Source of the DNA: Candidatus Poribacteria bacterium
Lineage (GTDB): Bacteria > Poribacteria > WGA-4E > WGA-3G
Reading direction: 5' to 3'
Assembly: GCA_958295945.1 (NCBI GenBank)
Contig: OY282386.1
Location: forward strand, 682,001-746,000
Length of the DNA stretch: 64,000 nucleotides
In this document: positions 42,507 through 51,607 of the stretch, one piece after another
How the letters are laid out: each line of letters starts with the position of its first letter
How positions within the stretch are numbered: position 1 is the first letter of the stretch
Notes under the pieces: model-generated
What the model was told of the DNA's origin: nothing
The model's database searches: none
The model's input: the letters and a program-made list of their open reading frames with translations, nothing else
Translations under genes and position numbers: made by a program

Positions 42507-42863
42507 ATGAATGTCTATTGGATTAGATGCCAAAACAATGCATGGTGTTCACTCAGTACACTTAATTTGAGTCACGAACACTTTGACAACTTGCGAGGAA
42601 TTTACATTATCTGGTATTGGCAAAATAAAGATAATCCCAGAACGGTCAAGGTTGGTCAAGGAATGATCAGAGAAAGACTAACAGCCCATCGTGCAGATAA
42701 TCGGATTCAAAGTTATGCTGATCGGGGGTTGTACGTTACTTGGACTAATTTACCGCCGCATTTACTTGCTGGTGTGGAAAGGTATCTCGGTGATGCACTT
42801 CAACCTCTTGAAGGTTATTTATTTCCAGATGAACCTCCTATTCCCGTAAATCTTCCTTGGTAA
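42507..42863 (+). CDS. GIY-YIG-like domain protein, second locus
   Basis: ATG 42507 follows CGGAGGTAAAC. The 118-aa product has RGIYIIWY (GIY strand, residues 31-35), TVKVGQG (YIG-like, 47-52), an Arg pair (R55, R57) and a helix with Glu (LLAGVERYLGDALQP, E91). It is diverged from the 16888 protein but has the same domain length and the same type of neighbour, a two-helix membrane protein (here on the opposite strand, 190 bases away). It is likely a nuclease or a nuclease-derived binding domain. Confidence 0.65.
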   Translation: MNVYWIRCQNNAWCSLSTLNLSHEHFDNLRGIYIIWYWQNKDNPRTVKVGQGMIRERLTAHRADNRIQSYADRGLYVTWTNLPPHLLAGVERYLGDALQPLEGYLFPDEPPIPVNLPW

Positions 42864-43034
42864 ACTATTTAAAAGGAAAACTTTATGTAACCACTTTTGC
42901 GTGATTGGAATCCAAATAAAATATCATAATTGAAAATACAGAAATCCTATTGTCCTTTGACGGTAGGCTTTTTGTTTTGAAGAATTTTAAAATATATGTT
43001 TGATCTATATACTAACCCAATTCTACGTTTTTAC

Positions 43035-43063
43035 TTGCTTATGTCCTTAAAACATGTTATATT
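43035..43063 (+). promoter_or_regulatory. Promoter of the 43109 gene
   Basis: TTGCTT (43035-43040), a 17-base spacer and TATATT (43058-43063). Confidence 0.6.
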
Positions 43064-43108
43064 TAAAATCATAGATTTTGAAATAGGACTTTGAAAGAAA
43101 AGGCAAAC

Positions 43109-44191
43109 GTGGAATTATCATTAGTCAATCCTTATCTGACGCAACAACAAGCACCGCCACCTGCACATAGTTATCGTCATGAACAGTGGTGTGACAGAGG
43201 GTATCAACAAGGTCTACATCCTATTTCACCTGACAGTGAATTAGGCACTTGTATCGGTCAAATGGGTTGGGTTGGTGCACATGCTCATGCACACGATTAC
43301 CTATGGGCTTCAGCGGGTAACATGGGGGTGTTATTGTCAGAATCGGTAGATTTGAAATGTCTGATTGACTATGATGAATCGCCACGGTATGCATTGCCTG
43401 CAGCCATTGTCGTTAAAGGGTTGGCGGGTAGGCATGTGTTGTTGACAAAATCGGGTTCTCGTTTAGACCTGATAGGTATAGAGCATCCTGCACTTAATGT
43501 CACCGTCATTGAAGTGGAAGCGGATGGCACGCATTATCGGATGCGTTATGGAACACAAACACAAACAGAGATAGATAACGCATCAGCAACAGAAAATGAC
43601 GCAAGTCGTTGTGTGCCAACCAGTGAGATGTTCCATTATCTACTCATTTTTGAGCAGTTAGAAAATGATGGATTTCATGCATTAGTCCACTTACAACCGA
43701 AGTTTTTGAACCTGATTTCGCGCACTGAACACGGACATCCAGATCGGTTTTATAGTTTCTTGAAAGGGTATGAACCTGAAACACCGATTATTTATGATGC
43801 ATCAGGTGGAATCGGGTTTGTTCAGGAACGGGTGCCTGGAATACCAGAATTATCTTATGAGAGTTTACGACTTTTTGAAAACGGCGCGGCTCCGATGCGG
43901 CATATCCTTTACTGGGTAGGACATGGTACGTTCTCGCGCGGCAAAGACCTTTTAGAAGCATATAAACATGCAGAGTACTTTGAAGCGGTTGCTCGAATGG
44001 CTTGGGAAGCGAATCAAAGACAAGTCTCGGCGGAGGCATATAGCGAAGAAATCGTTAACTGCATCCTTCGTGAGTTCAATGCAAGTCAGAGTCGGTCTTC
44101 AGAAGTGTCTACAGAACTACATGAACCCACAGTAGCATTAGACATTGAACCAGCAGATCGGAAGCCAGAGAACCTATACAACTATCCGTAA
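43109..44191 (+). CDS. Unrecognised 360-aa protein
   Basis: GTG 43109 is 6 bases after AAAGGC and preferred to an upstream TTG (43091). The sequence is globular without signal peptide or membrane segments. Features: GWVGAHAHAHDYLWASAGNMG, LTKSGSRLDLIGIEHPALNV, HALVHLQPKFLNLISRTEHG and a C-terminal helical part with a Ser-rich tail. The His-rich AHAHAHD could bind metal. The family is not recognised, and the neighbours (coiled-coil and CapA-like genes) do not define a pathway. Confidence 0.6.
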   Translation: MELSLVNPYLTQQQAPPPAHSYRHEQWCDRGYQQGLHPISPDSELGTCIGQMGWVGAHAHAHDYLWASAGNMGVLLSESVDLKCLIDYDESPRYALPAAIVVKGLAGRHVLLTKSGSRLDLIGIEHPALNVTVIEVEADGTHYRMRYGTQTQTEIDNASATENDASRCVPTSEMFHYLLIFEQLENDGFHALVHLQPKFLNLISRTEHGHPDRFYSFLKGYEPETPIIYDASGGIGFVQERVPGIPELSYESLRLFENGAAPMRHILYWVGHGTFSRGKDLLEAYKHAEYFEAVARMAWEANQRQVSAEAYSEEIVNCILREFNASQSRSSEVSTELHEPTVALDIEPADRKPENLYNYP

Positions 44192-44248
44192 TATTTTTTG
44201 ACAATATACCGAACTCACACTTTACTAAGATTTGCAGAGGAGATGTTT

Positions 44249-44719
44249 ATGAAAGAACCACAACAACAATTTGTAATGGAAGATACACAAGAAACACAGC
44301 AATCTAAAACGCAAAACTTAGAATCCTATCTGAGAGACAGTATATTTGGAGATGACCTTCGTAAGAATGATGAAAAGTTTGACCAATTGACAAAAGAGAT
44401 AGAAAATACACAACAAAGTATATCTGATGTTGAATCAAGGTTGCTGAAAGAAATCGCAGACGTGAAAGAACAGTACGGTAATATACCTGATAACATAGTT
44501 CAGCGAGTGGATAATCGTATTGACGAACTCATTAGCCGTACTGAGAACGATCTTGAGAAGTTGTCTGTGCTCATAAATGAATTTGCAACTGACTTTCAGG
44601 AACAAATTGACAGAATTCAGACAGAAACACAGGCGTTCCAAAATATTAACAACACTGACCGGGAAGCATTGGCAGATACTTTAATTGCAATTGGCACACA
44701 ACTTAAGAACGAACAATGA
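44249..44719 (+). CDS. Coiled-coil protein coupled to the CapA-like gene
   Basis: ATG 44249 follows GAGGAGATGTTT. The 156-aa product is almost wholly heptad-patterned helix (EIENTQQSISDVESRLLKEI, RVDNRIDELISRTENDLEKL). It overlaps the start of the next gene by four bases (ATGA). No signal peptide or membrane segment. A structural or scaffold role is possible; the family is not recognised. Confidence 0.65.
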   Translation: MKEPQQQFVMEDTQETQQSKTQNLESYLRDSIFGDDLRKNDEKFDQLTKEIENTQQSISDVESRLLKEIADVKEQYGNIPDNIVQRVDNRIDELISRTENDLEKLSVLINEFATDFQEQIDRIQTETQAFQNINNTDREALADTLIAIGTQLKNEQ

Positions 44720-45819
44720 AAACGATTATTTATGTCCTCATTTTTTTCTTTTTATTTTTACAAAGCAGCGTCATATTAGATACTTCTGGTTCCGATGCGG
44801 TAGAGATAACTGTAGTCGCTGTAGGGGATATTACAATTGGCAGCAATTTGACACCTACTATTGAAAAGCATGGGGCGGATGTCTTTTTTGAAGGCACATC
44901 TTCTATCATTCAATCCGCAGATGTCGCAACAGCACCGCTCAATACAAGTATTTCTGAGAGAGGTGAACCAGATGCAAAGCGTGAACTGCGTTTTCGAGCT
45001 GTCCCCGATTTGGCACGTGCAATGGCAAATGCTGGGTTTGATGTGGTTTCCATAGCAACACCGCATATCATGGATTTTGGTGTTCAAGCACTTGAAGATA
45101 CAGTAACCCATTTGGAGTGGTATAACGTCAAACCTATAGGTGCAGGAATTACGCCGACTGCTGCAAATTCCCCAGCGTGGTTAGAGGTTAACTCTAAGAA
45201 AATAGCCGTGCTTGCGTATTTGCGTGGAAATGAATTCAATATGGCTGCGTTGGATGTTGTTGCTTCTGCTGCCTATAGCCAAATGACCCGGGCTGTTCGC
45301 GATGTAGATGATGCGGCTGACCTTGTTATCGTGTGGCTTCACTGGGGAAAAAGTGAAGCGAATACAGACGCACAACAATCGACTATAGGTCGTCAACGGA
45401 TTTTTGCACAAGCACTTATTGATGATGGTGCTGATTTAGTCTTATGCCAACAAATGCATACTTATGGGGGTATTGAACTCTATAATGGAAAACCGATAAT
45501 CTATGGTCTTGCAGACTTTATCTACGACACCTATTCATTACAGTATGCGCGTACAATTATTCCGAAAGTTACATTTGTAGGGGATACGTTAAAATCTATT
45601 GAATTGATCCCTACTTTGGTAGATAATCCGAGTGTCTCATTTCCACAACCGATGGTTATGAAAGAGTATGAACCTATAAAAGATACGGAAAAACGGAAAT
45701 TGGAAGACACCGCCTTAGAGACACTGAAAGACTATCAGCAGCGATGCGCCGCTCTAAAAACCGAGTTGATTATTGAAGGTGAACGCGGTTGGATAAACAG
45801 TGTCAATACACCTCAGTAG
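44716..45819 (+). CDS. CapA-like exported protein with altered metal residues
   Basis: The 367-aa protein begins with a signal peptide or anchor (MKTIIYVLIFFFLFLQSSV). The CapA/PGA-synthesis fold is visible: TVVAVGDITIGSN, ADVATAPLNTSI, GFDVVSIATPHIMDFG, IVWLHWGKS, DLVLCQQMHTYGGIELYNGKP and IIYGLADFIYD. In active relatives the motifs are aNLEgp, SlANNHtlD and GaHpH; here ANNH is ATPH (114-117) and the NLE triad is replaced by LNT, so metal-dependent phosphatase activity may be lost. Translationally coupled to the coiled-coil gene. Confidence 0.7.
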   Translation: MKTIIYVLIFFFLFLQSSVILDTSGSDAVEITVVAVGDITIGSNLTPTIEKHGADVFFEGTSSIIQSADVATAPLNTSISERGEPDAKRELRFRAVPDLARAMANAGFDVVSIATPHIMDFGVQALEDTVTHLEWYNVKPIGAGITPTAANSPAWLEVNSKKIAVLAYLRGNEFNMAALDVVASAAYSQMTRAVRDVDDAADLVIVWLHWGKSEANTDAQQSTIGRQRIFAQALIDDGADLVLCQQMHTYGGIELYNGKPIIYGLADFIYDTYSLQYARTIIPKVTFVGDTLKSIELIPTLVDNPSVSFPQPMVMKEYEPIKDTEKRKLEDTALETLKDYQQRCAALKTELIIEGERGWINSVNTPQ

Positions 45820-45975
45820 GTATGCTTGAATAGCACTGTCCTGATACACTGTAATGACAGACATATTGATTTGAAACCGCTAATAAATCTTATATTGGAA
45901 CGGACTATTTATATTACTATCCATAACAACGAAACGATGTGCATGAGTGGATTCAACAAAGGAGAATAACTAACA

Positions 45976-48459
45976 ATGGAAAATGAACACGAAAACGCCA
46001 CAGAACTGGAAAACATTGAAGATCACGACCACGAGAAAATAGAAGAAGAGATAAAGACGGTAGAAGTACCTATACTTCCAGTAGACGATCTTGTTATTTT
46101 TCCTTATATGCCACCATCTCCTCCGTTTCCACCGCATCACGTTGCCCTGACAGGAAAGATGGTTATGGATGCTATTGACAATGGCGTGGTCTTGAATGGA
46201 GAACGTGTACTCTGCATCTTCCAAACCACTTCAGGACGTAGTCTTGACACAGACCCAGATGCAGTGAAGGACATGCAGATGGACGAATTACGCACTATCG
46301 GCAGTTTAATAGAAATTCCAAAGGTGAAAAAAGATGATGAGGATGTGTTATTTCTTGCTAAAGGACGCTCCCGTGTACAGATCGAGGAGATCCTGCACAC
46401 GGAACCATTTATCAAAGCACGTGTTCGCCTCTTACAGGATGAGGAAGACATTGAAGACGAAGATATTGATACGGATAAGGACTCCGAAGATGAAAACGAG
46501 CAAGATTTAGAATTAGAAGCACTTGTTCGCAGCGTAGACGAAATGTTCCAACGTATTATTGAACTTTCCTCACGTTACCCCGATGAATACGGCATGATTA
46601 CGAAAGGGATAGAGGCACCTGGACGGTTAGCCGATTATATCACCTCGGTTTTAGATCTAAAACCGCAAGAGAAACAACAAGTTCTGGAAACAATTCCAAT
46701 ACCTGAAAGGTTGAACAATCTTGCTGTTATTCTTGCTAAAGAGGTTGACCTTCATGAACTGGAGAGTAAAATTCAATCCGACGCGCAAGCGGTCATCAAT
46801 AAAGGTCAACGCGAATACTATCTACGTGAGCAACTGAAAGCCATTCAGACAGAACTCGGTGAGGCAGATGATTTAGATGCTGACATTGCAGAGATGCGTG
46901 AAAAACTGAAAGAGGCGAAATTGCCACCCAAAGCAGAAAAAGCTGCTAACAAAGAACTTAACCGTCTTTCAAAAATGCAGTCCTTTTCACCAGAATCTGC
47001 TGTCTCACGAAATTATTTGGATTGGTTGCTAAATTTGCCGTGGGCAGTAAGTACAGACGACTCTATTGATTTATCAAATGCGATGGAGATTCTTGATGCA
47101 GATCACTATAACTTGGTGAAAGTCAAAGAGCGTATTGTTGATCATCTTGCAGTAAAGATTCTCAAGTCTGACATGAAGGGACCTATTTTCTGTTTTGTTG
47201 GTCCTCCCGGTGTTGGGAAAACTTCACTCGGTAAGTCTATTGCCAGCGCAATCGGCCGGAAATTTGTCCGCATCTCTTTAGGTGGTATGCACGATGAGGC
47301 TGAAATCCGTGGACATCGACGTACATACATCGGTTCAATGCCTGGACGTATCCTTAAAGGGTTACGGCAAGCAGAATCCAACAATCCAGTTTTTATGCTT
47401 GATGAAATTGACAAGCTCGGTTCAGATTTTCGCGGGGACCCCGCAGCTGCATTACTTGAGGTGCTTGACCCTGAACAGAACAACTCATTCACAGATAACT
47501 ATTTGGATGTCCCGTTTGATCTGTCGCAGATCATGTTCATCACCACAGCGAACCAAATCCATACCATACCGCCACCACTACGTGATCGGATGGAGACAAT
47601 TGAGTTACCCGGTTACACTTCAAACGAGAAGATGCAGATAGCAAAGCAGTATCTTATTCCGCGTCAACTGGCAGAAAACGGAATTTCTGAAGAACAGTTG
47701 GAGATCTCTGATGTAGTGGTAGATAAGGTGATAAGAGATTACACGCGTGAAGCCGGTGTTCGGAATCTGGAACGCGAGCTCGGTACGCTTTGCAGAAAAT
47801 CTGCGCGTCGCGTCGCTGAAGGGGAAACAGACCATACGAATATTGGTCTTGAAGAACTTCCAACCTATCTCGGTCCTCCGAAATTCGATTCTGAAATTGC
47901 TGGTCGAACTGCGGATGTCGGTGTTGCGACAGGACTTTCTGTCACGCCTGCTGGGGGTGAAATCCTGTTTGTTGAGGCAACTGCAACCCAGAAACAAGGT
48001 AGTAAAGCGGATCTTCATGTTACCGGACAGATAGGTGAAGTGATGCAAGAATCCGCTCAAACTGCTTTGACTTTTATTAAGTCACAGGCAGATTCGTTAG
48101 AGTTTAACACGACAACACTCCAAGACGACATTCATATCCATGTGCCTTCGGGGGCTATTCCAAAGGATGGACCTTCTGCGGGTATTACAATCGCAGCTGC
48201 TATCGCCTCAATTGCTACAAAACGAGGAATTGACCCTGAAGTAGCTATGACAGGTGAGTTGACATTAAGAGGAAGAGTTCTACCTATAGGTGGTGTCAAG
48301 GAGAAAATCCTCGCTGCAAAACAAGCCGGAATTAAAAAAGTCATTGTTCCTCAAGCAAATCAAAAGGATTTTGTTGAGATCGCAGAGGACATCAAGGAGG
48401 GACTTGCTTTCCACTTCGTTGAGACTATGAATGATGTCTTTTCAGAAGTCCTTATATAA
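45976..48459 (+). CDS. lon: ATP-dependent protease Lon
   Basis: ATG 45976 follows AAAGGAGAATAACTAACA. The 827-aa length is normal for LonA. Domains: an acidic N-tail, an N-domain (ILPVDDLVIFPYM), a helical linker (REYYLREQLKAIQTELG), AAA+ with GPPGVGKTSLGKSIA and FMLDEIDKLG, and the peptidase with the catalytic Ser in PKDGPSAG (S734) and Lys in GGVKEKI (K775). It degrades damaged and regulatory proteins in the cytosol. The acidic stretch EDIEDEDIDTDKDSEDENE in the N-domain is an unusual insertion. Confidence 0.97.
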   Translation: MENEHENATELENIEDHDHEKIEEEIKTVEVPILPVDDLVIFPYMPPSPPFPPHHVALTGKMVMDAIDNGVVLNGERVLCIFQTTSGRSLDTDPDAVKDMQMDELRTIGSLIEIPKVKKDDEDVLFLAKGRSRVQIEEILHTEPFIKARVRLLQDEEDIEDEDIDTDKDSEDENEQDLELEALVRSVDEMFQRIIELSSRYPDEYGMITKGIEAPGRLADYITSVLDLKPQEKQQVLETIPIPERLNNLAVILAKEVDLHELESKIQSDAQAVINKGQREYYLREQLKAIQTELGEADDLDADIAEMREKLKEAKLPPKAEKAANKELNRLSKMQSFSPESAVSRNYLDWLLNLPWAVSTDDSIDLSNAMEILDADHYNLVKVKERIVDHLAVKILKSDMKGPIFCFVGPPGVGKTSLGKSIASAIGRKFVRISLGGMHDEAEIRGHRRTYIGSMPGRILKGLRQAESNNPVFMLDEIDKLGSDFRGDPAAALLEVLDPEQNNSFTDNYLDVPFDLSQIMFITTANQIHTIPPPLRDRMETIELPGYTSNEKMQIAKQYLIPRQLAENGISEEQLEISDVVVDKVIRDYTREAGVRNLERELGTLCRKSARRVAEGETDHTNIGLEELPTYLGPPKFDSEIAGRTADVGVATGLSVTPAGGEILFVEATATQKQGSKADLHVTGQIGEVMQESAQTALTFIKSQADSLEFNTTTLQDDIHIHVPSGAIPKDGPSAGITIAAAIASIATKRGIDPEVAMTGELTLRGRVLPIGGVKEKILAAKQAGIKKVIVPQANQKDFVEIAEDIKEGLAFHFVETMNDVFSEVLI

Positions 48460-48610
48460 CTTTTTGTGAAACATTTAGAAATAAAACCCTTTAACTGATC
48501 TATGTTGTAGTATCGCTATTCATGTTGACCAGATGTGATACTACAAAACTTCGTAAATATGGTAAGCACAAAAACACTATGTATTCCTTGTTAAAAAAAG
48601 GAGATCTAAT

Positions 48611-50872
48611 ATGAAAAGTGTAAGGTGGAACAAATTAGTTCCAATCCTCATAGTATGTGCTATGACAGCATTTACATATCTGTTGTCTTCACCAATATGT
48701 TGGGGTAATACAGACGACGAAATACAACTTGCTGGTGAAACAGAAGAACGTACGCCGCTCTTTCTCAGAGATGTCGCACCTATCCTTGACAAGATGGGAT
48801 GTTCTGCGGGTCTTTGTCACGGTAAATTCGGCGGTCAAGGAGGTTTAAACTTATCACTACTCACGCTCAATCCAGAGAGTGATTATGAACCTATAGTGCA
48901 TCACAATCGAGGACGACGTATCAATCTGCTTGAACCTGAACAAAGTCTTCTTTATCTCAAACCAACAGGACAGATACCGCATGAAGGTGGTCTGAGATTT
49001 GAACCTAATTCTGATGAAGCAGAAACTATCTTGCAGTGGATCTCGGCTGGTGCACCATTCTCACCCGACGAACCACGACTGGAGAAGCTTGAAATTGAAC
49101 CAAATGATACAACATTTACTTCTGTTGGTGAAACAAGACAGCTGAAAGTACTCGCCTATTTCACTGACGGATCAACGAAAGATGTTACACAACAAGCTGT
49201 TTATGAATCAAAAGATGAACCTGTTGCGACGGTTACAGAATCTGGATTGGTAACAAGCATCCGTTGGGGTGGAACTGCAATTTTAGCAAGATTTTTGGGG
49301 GTTGTTTCCTCTTCTTTCATAACTGTGCCGAGAGAAACTGATGGACAACCTTATCCAGATATCCTTACTAACAATTTTATTGATGATTTTGTTGCAGCAA
49401 AACTAAAAAAATTGAATGTACGACCATCCGAACTCTCTTCCGATGCAGAATTCATGCGCAGAGTCTATCTGGATACAGTTGGGAAACTTCCTACATCTGA
49501 TGAGGTTAAGGAATTCCTTGATGATTCAAAACCTGACAAACGTGGTCGTTTGATAGATTCACTCATGGCTTCAGATGAATGGATTAATTTGCGTACATTG
49601 AAAATGGCGGATATGTTACGTGTTCATCCGCGTCGGTTAGGAAACGGAGAATACGGTGACCGTGGGGCAACACTATTCCACGAGTTTATCCACGATTCTG
49701 TCAAAGAAAATAAACCTTATGATCAGTTTGTTAATCAAATATTAACAGCCACTGGTAGTACATATCAGTATGGACCGACCAACTATTATCGTATTGAACG
49801 CCAACCTGCTGGGAGAGCTGAAACGACTGCTCAGGTGTTTCTCGGTATCCGTCTCAGTTGTGCGCGCTGCCATAAACATCCATTTGACGAATGGACAACA
49901 GATGATTATTGGAACTTTGCGGCATTTACTGGGAAAGTCGGCATCCGAGGCGGAGAACTCTACCAGGAACAGGTAGTTTACAACAATCCGACCGGTAGAG
50001 TCATTAACCAATCGGTTCAAGGAAATCGAGGACAGGTTGCACAACCCACATTCCTCGGCGGAGAGACACTTCCAGAAGCATATAGAGAAAAGGCAATACA
50101 ACACCTCGCTGACTGGATGACAGCGGATTCAAATCCATACTTCGCAAAGGCAACAGTTAACCGTCTGTGGAGTTACTACTTCGGCAGAGGTATTGTTGAT
50201 CCTGTTGACGATATGCGTGCTACGACTCCACCAAGTGTTGAAGGTCTCTTAGACGCATTAGCTGAAGAATTTGTTCGGAGTGAATTTGATACCAAGCATA
50301 TTATCAAGTTGATTCTGAATTCTCGAACATATCAACTTTCTGCAGCACCGAATGAAACGAACGAGTTAGATGATAGATTTTTCTCACGATTTATGCCTCG
50401 TCCCTTGATGGCACAAGTGTTGCTTGATGTCCTAAATGACGTTACGGGATCAAAAGAGAAATATGGTCGTTACCCAGAAGGCATGCGTGCTGTTGAAGTG
50501 CCGCTTCCTGTGAGTTCGCGTTTTCTTAATCTTTTTGGTCGTTCTGATAGGGAGTTCTTAGGGAACTTAGATCCCTTACTTGAACCGACACTCACACAAG
50601 CACTACACATTATCAATTCGCCTTATGTGAACGGAAAGTTGAAAAGTCGAAACGGCACAATTACCAAACTTCTGGAGCCTAAGACCGGTGAAAAGATGCA
50701 ACCGGCTGAATTGGCTACAGAGTTGTATTTAATGACATTGAGTCGTTTACCCACGGATGCGGAACTTGATACGGCTACATCATATCTGGAAAAAGAAGAA
50801 ACGAGACGTGAAGACACAGAAGATCTACTCTGGGCACTTATCTCATCGCGTTCGTTCCTTTTCAATCGGTAA
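48611..50872 (+). CDS. DUF1549/DUF1553 protein with cytochrome-like and Ig-like domains
   Basis: ATG 48611 follows AAAAGGAGATCTAAT. The 753-aa protein has a signal peptide or anchor (about residues 10-35) and a planctomycete-type cytochrome-like region with CSAGLCHGKFGG (CxxxCH). Next come a bacterial Ig-like domain (LKVLAYFTDGSTKDVTQQAV), DUF1549 (NFIDDFVAAKLKKLNV, MRRVYLDTVGKLPT) and DUF1553 (RLSCARCHKHPFDEWT, with CxxCH). Such proteins are exported and abundant in Planctomycetes and Poribacteria; their function is unknown and some may be redox proteins. It is followed by a strong terminator. Confidence 0.85.
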   Translation: MKSVRWNKLVPILIVCAMTAFTYLLSSPICWGNTDDEIQLAGETEERTPLFLRDVAPILDKMGCSAGLCHGKFGGQGGLNLSLLTLNPESDYEPIVHHNRGRRINLLEPEQSLLYLKPTGQIPHEGGLRFEPNSDEAETILQWISAGAPFSPDEPRLEKLEIEPNDTTFTSVGETRQLKVLAYFTDGSTKDVTQQAVYESKDEPVATVTESGLVTSIRWGGTAILARFLGVVSSSFITVPRETDGQPYPDILTNNFIDDFVAAKLKKLNVRPSELSSDAEFMRRVYLDTVGKLPTSDEVKEFLDDSKPDKRGRLIDSLMASDEWINLRTLKMADMLRVHPRRLGNGEYGDRGATLFHEFIHDSVKENKPYDQFVNQILTATGSTYQYGPTNYYRIERQPAGRAETTAQVFLGIRLSCARCHKHPFDEWTTDDYWNFAAFTGKVGIRGGELYQEQVVYNNPTGRVINQSVQGNRGQVAQPTFLGGETLPEAYREKAIQHLADWMTADSNPYFAKATVNRLWSYYFGRGIVDPVDDMRATTPPSVEGLLDALAEEFVRSEFDTKHIIKLILNSRTYQLSAAPNETNELDDRFFSRFMPRPLMAQVLLDVLNDVTGSKEKYGRYPEGMRAVEVPLPVSSRFLNLFGRSDREFLGNLDPLLEPTLTQALHIINSPYVNGKLKSRNGTITKLLEPKTGEKMQPAELATELYLMTLSRLPTDAELDTATSYLEKEETRREDTEDLLWALISSRSFLFNR

Positions 50873-50901
50873 TTGTTATTGCGTATAGAAATACTGTTTT
50901 G

Positions 50902-50951
50902 GGCAGGATAAATGGCTATTGTGATTATTGGCCATTTATTCTGCCTGTTTT
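50902..50951 (+). terminator. Terminator of the DUF1549/1553 gene
   Basis: GGCAGGATAAATGGC and GCCATTTATTCTGCC form a 15-bp stem (one G-T pair) followed by TGTTTTAATTT. Confidence 0.85.
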
Positions 50952-50967
50952 AATTTGCAAATTGTGT

Positions 50968-50996
50968 TTGTTAAATGGCATGATATATGGTATAAT
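50968..50996 (+). promoter_or_regulatory. Promoter giving a nearly leaderless message
   Basis: TTGTTA (50968-50973), a 17-base spacer and TATAAT (50991-50996). The ATG at 51005 is only 8 bases beyond the -10 box, so the transcript should start at or just before it. Confidence 0.7.
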
Positions 50997-51004
50997 TGAA
51001 AACT

Positions 51005-51496
51005 ATGTCAAGCAATGTTAATGAAAACGATTTTGTGTCTTTAGTTAGAATATCTCGTAAATGGTTTAATCTATTTGTATGGTTGTTTTCAACTTTAATA
51101 ATTGCGAATATTTTGGTAGAATTGCTGACTGATTGGGCTTGGAAAGATTTAGGGGAAACAACGTCAACACGAACAGCAAATTTAATGGCGTTAATAGTTG
51201 GTTGGTTTTTTATTACATCACATATATGGGAGGTAGTCATGTTAGGGTATGCAAAGATGTTTAAGGATAGGGTTTTTGCCGAGGGGAAGGCTGTTGGCAT
51301 AGCCGAGGGGAAAGTTGAAGGTATAGCTGAGGGGAAAGTTGAAGGTATAGCTGAGGGGAAAGTTGAAGGTATAGCTGAACAGTACCACCTTGTCCTTGAA
51401 TGGAATCGTAGGAGAATACAGGCAGAAAAGGAAGGCAGGGAATTTTCAGAACCTATACCTACTCCAGAAGATACCTTAAATTCCGATAAGTCTTGA
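51005..51496 (+). CDS. Membrane protein with perfect AEGKVEGI repeats, third paralogue
   Basis: The 163-aa product starts at ATG 51005 with an apparently leaderless transcript. It has two helices (about 21-41 and 60-82), then AEGKAVGI and three AEGKVEGI repeats, and the tail WNRRRIQAEKEGREFSEPIP. The tail matches WNDRRIEAENKGEDFDEPMP of the 17229 protein. The repeats are encoded by a 24-bp tandem repeat, nearly identical at DNA level. No GIY-YIG gene is adjacent here. Family unknown; cytoplasmic charged tail inferred. Confidence 0.7.
   Translation: MSSNVNENDFVSLVRISRKWFNLFVWLFSTLIIANILVELLTDWAWKDLGETTSTRTANLMALIVGWFFITSHIWEVVMLGYAKMFKDRVFAEGKAVGIAEGKVEGIAEGKVEGIAEGKVEGIAEQYHLVLEWNRRRIQAEKEGREFSEPIPTPEDTLNSDKS
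51280..51375 (+). repeat. 24-bp in-frame tandem repeat
   Basis: Units of 24 bases of the form GCTGAGGGGAAAGTTGAAGG plus TATA occur four times in phase (the first with GCTGTTGGC). Copy-number change by slippage would lengthen or shorten the protein linker without changing frame. Confidence 0.8.
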
Positions 51497-51607
51497 CACA
51501 GAAAACGTGTATGTTATTGTAAATCATGCATGATTTTTCTTCATTTTGCAAGTCTGAGTCGGATTATAACGGACTTGAAATGTGCAGTGCAATCAGGAGA
51601 AACATAT

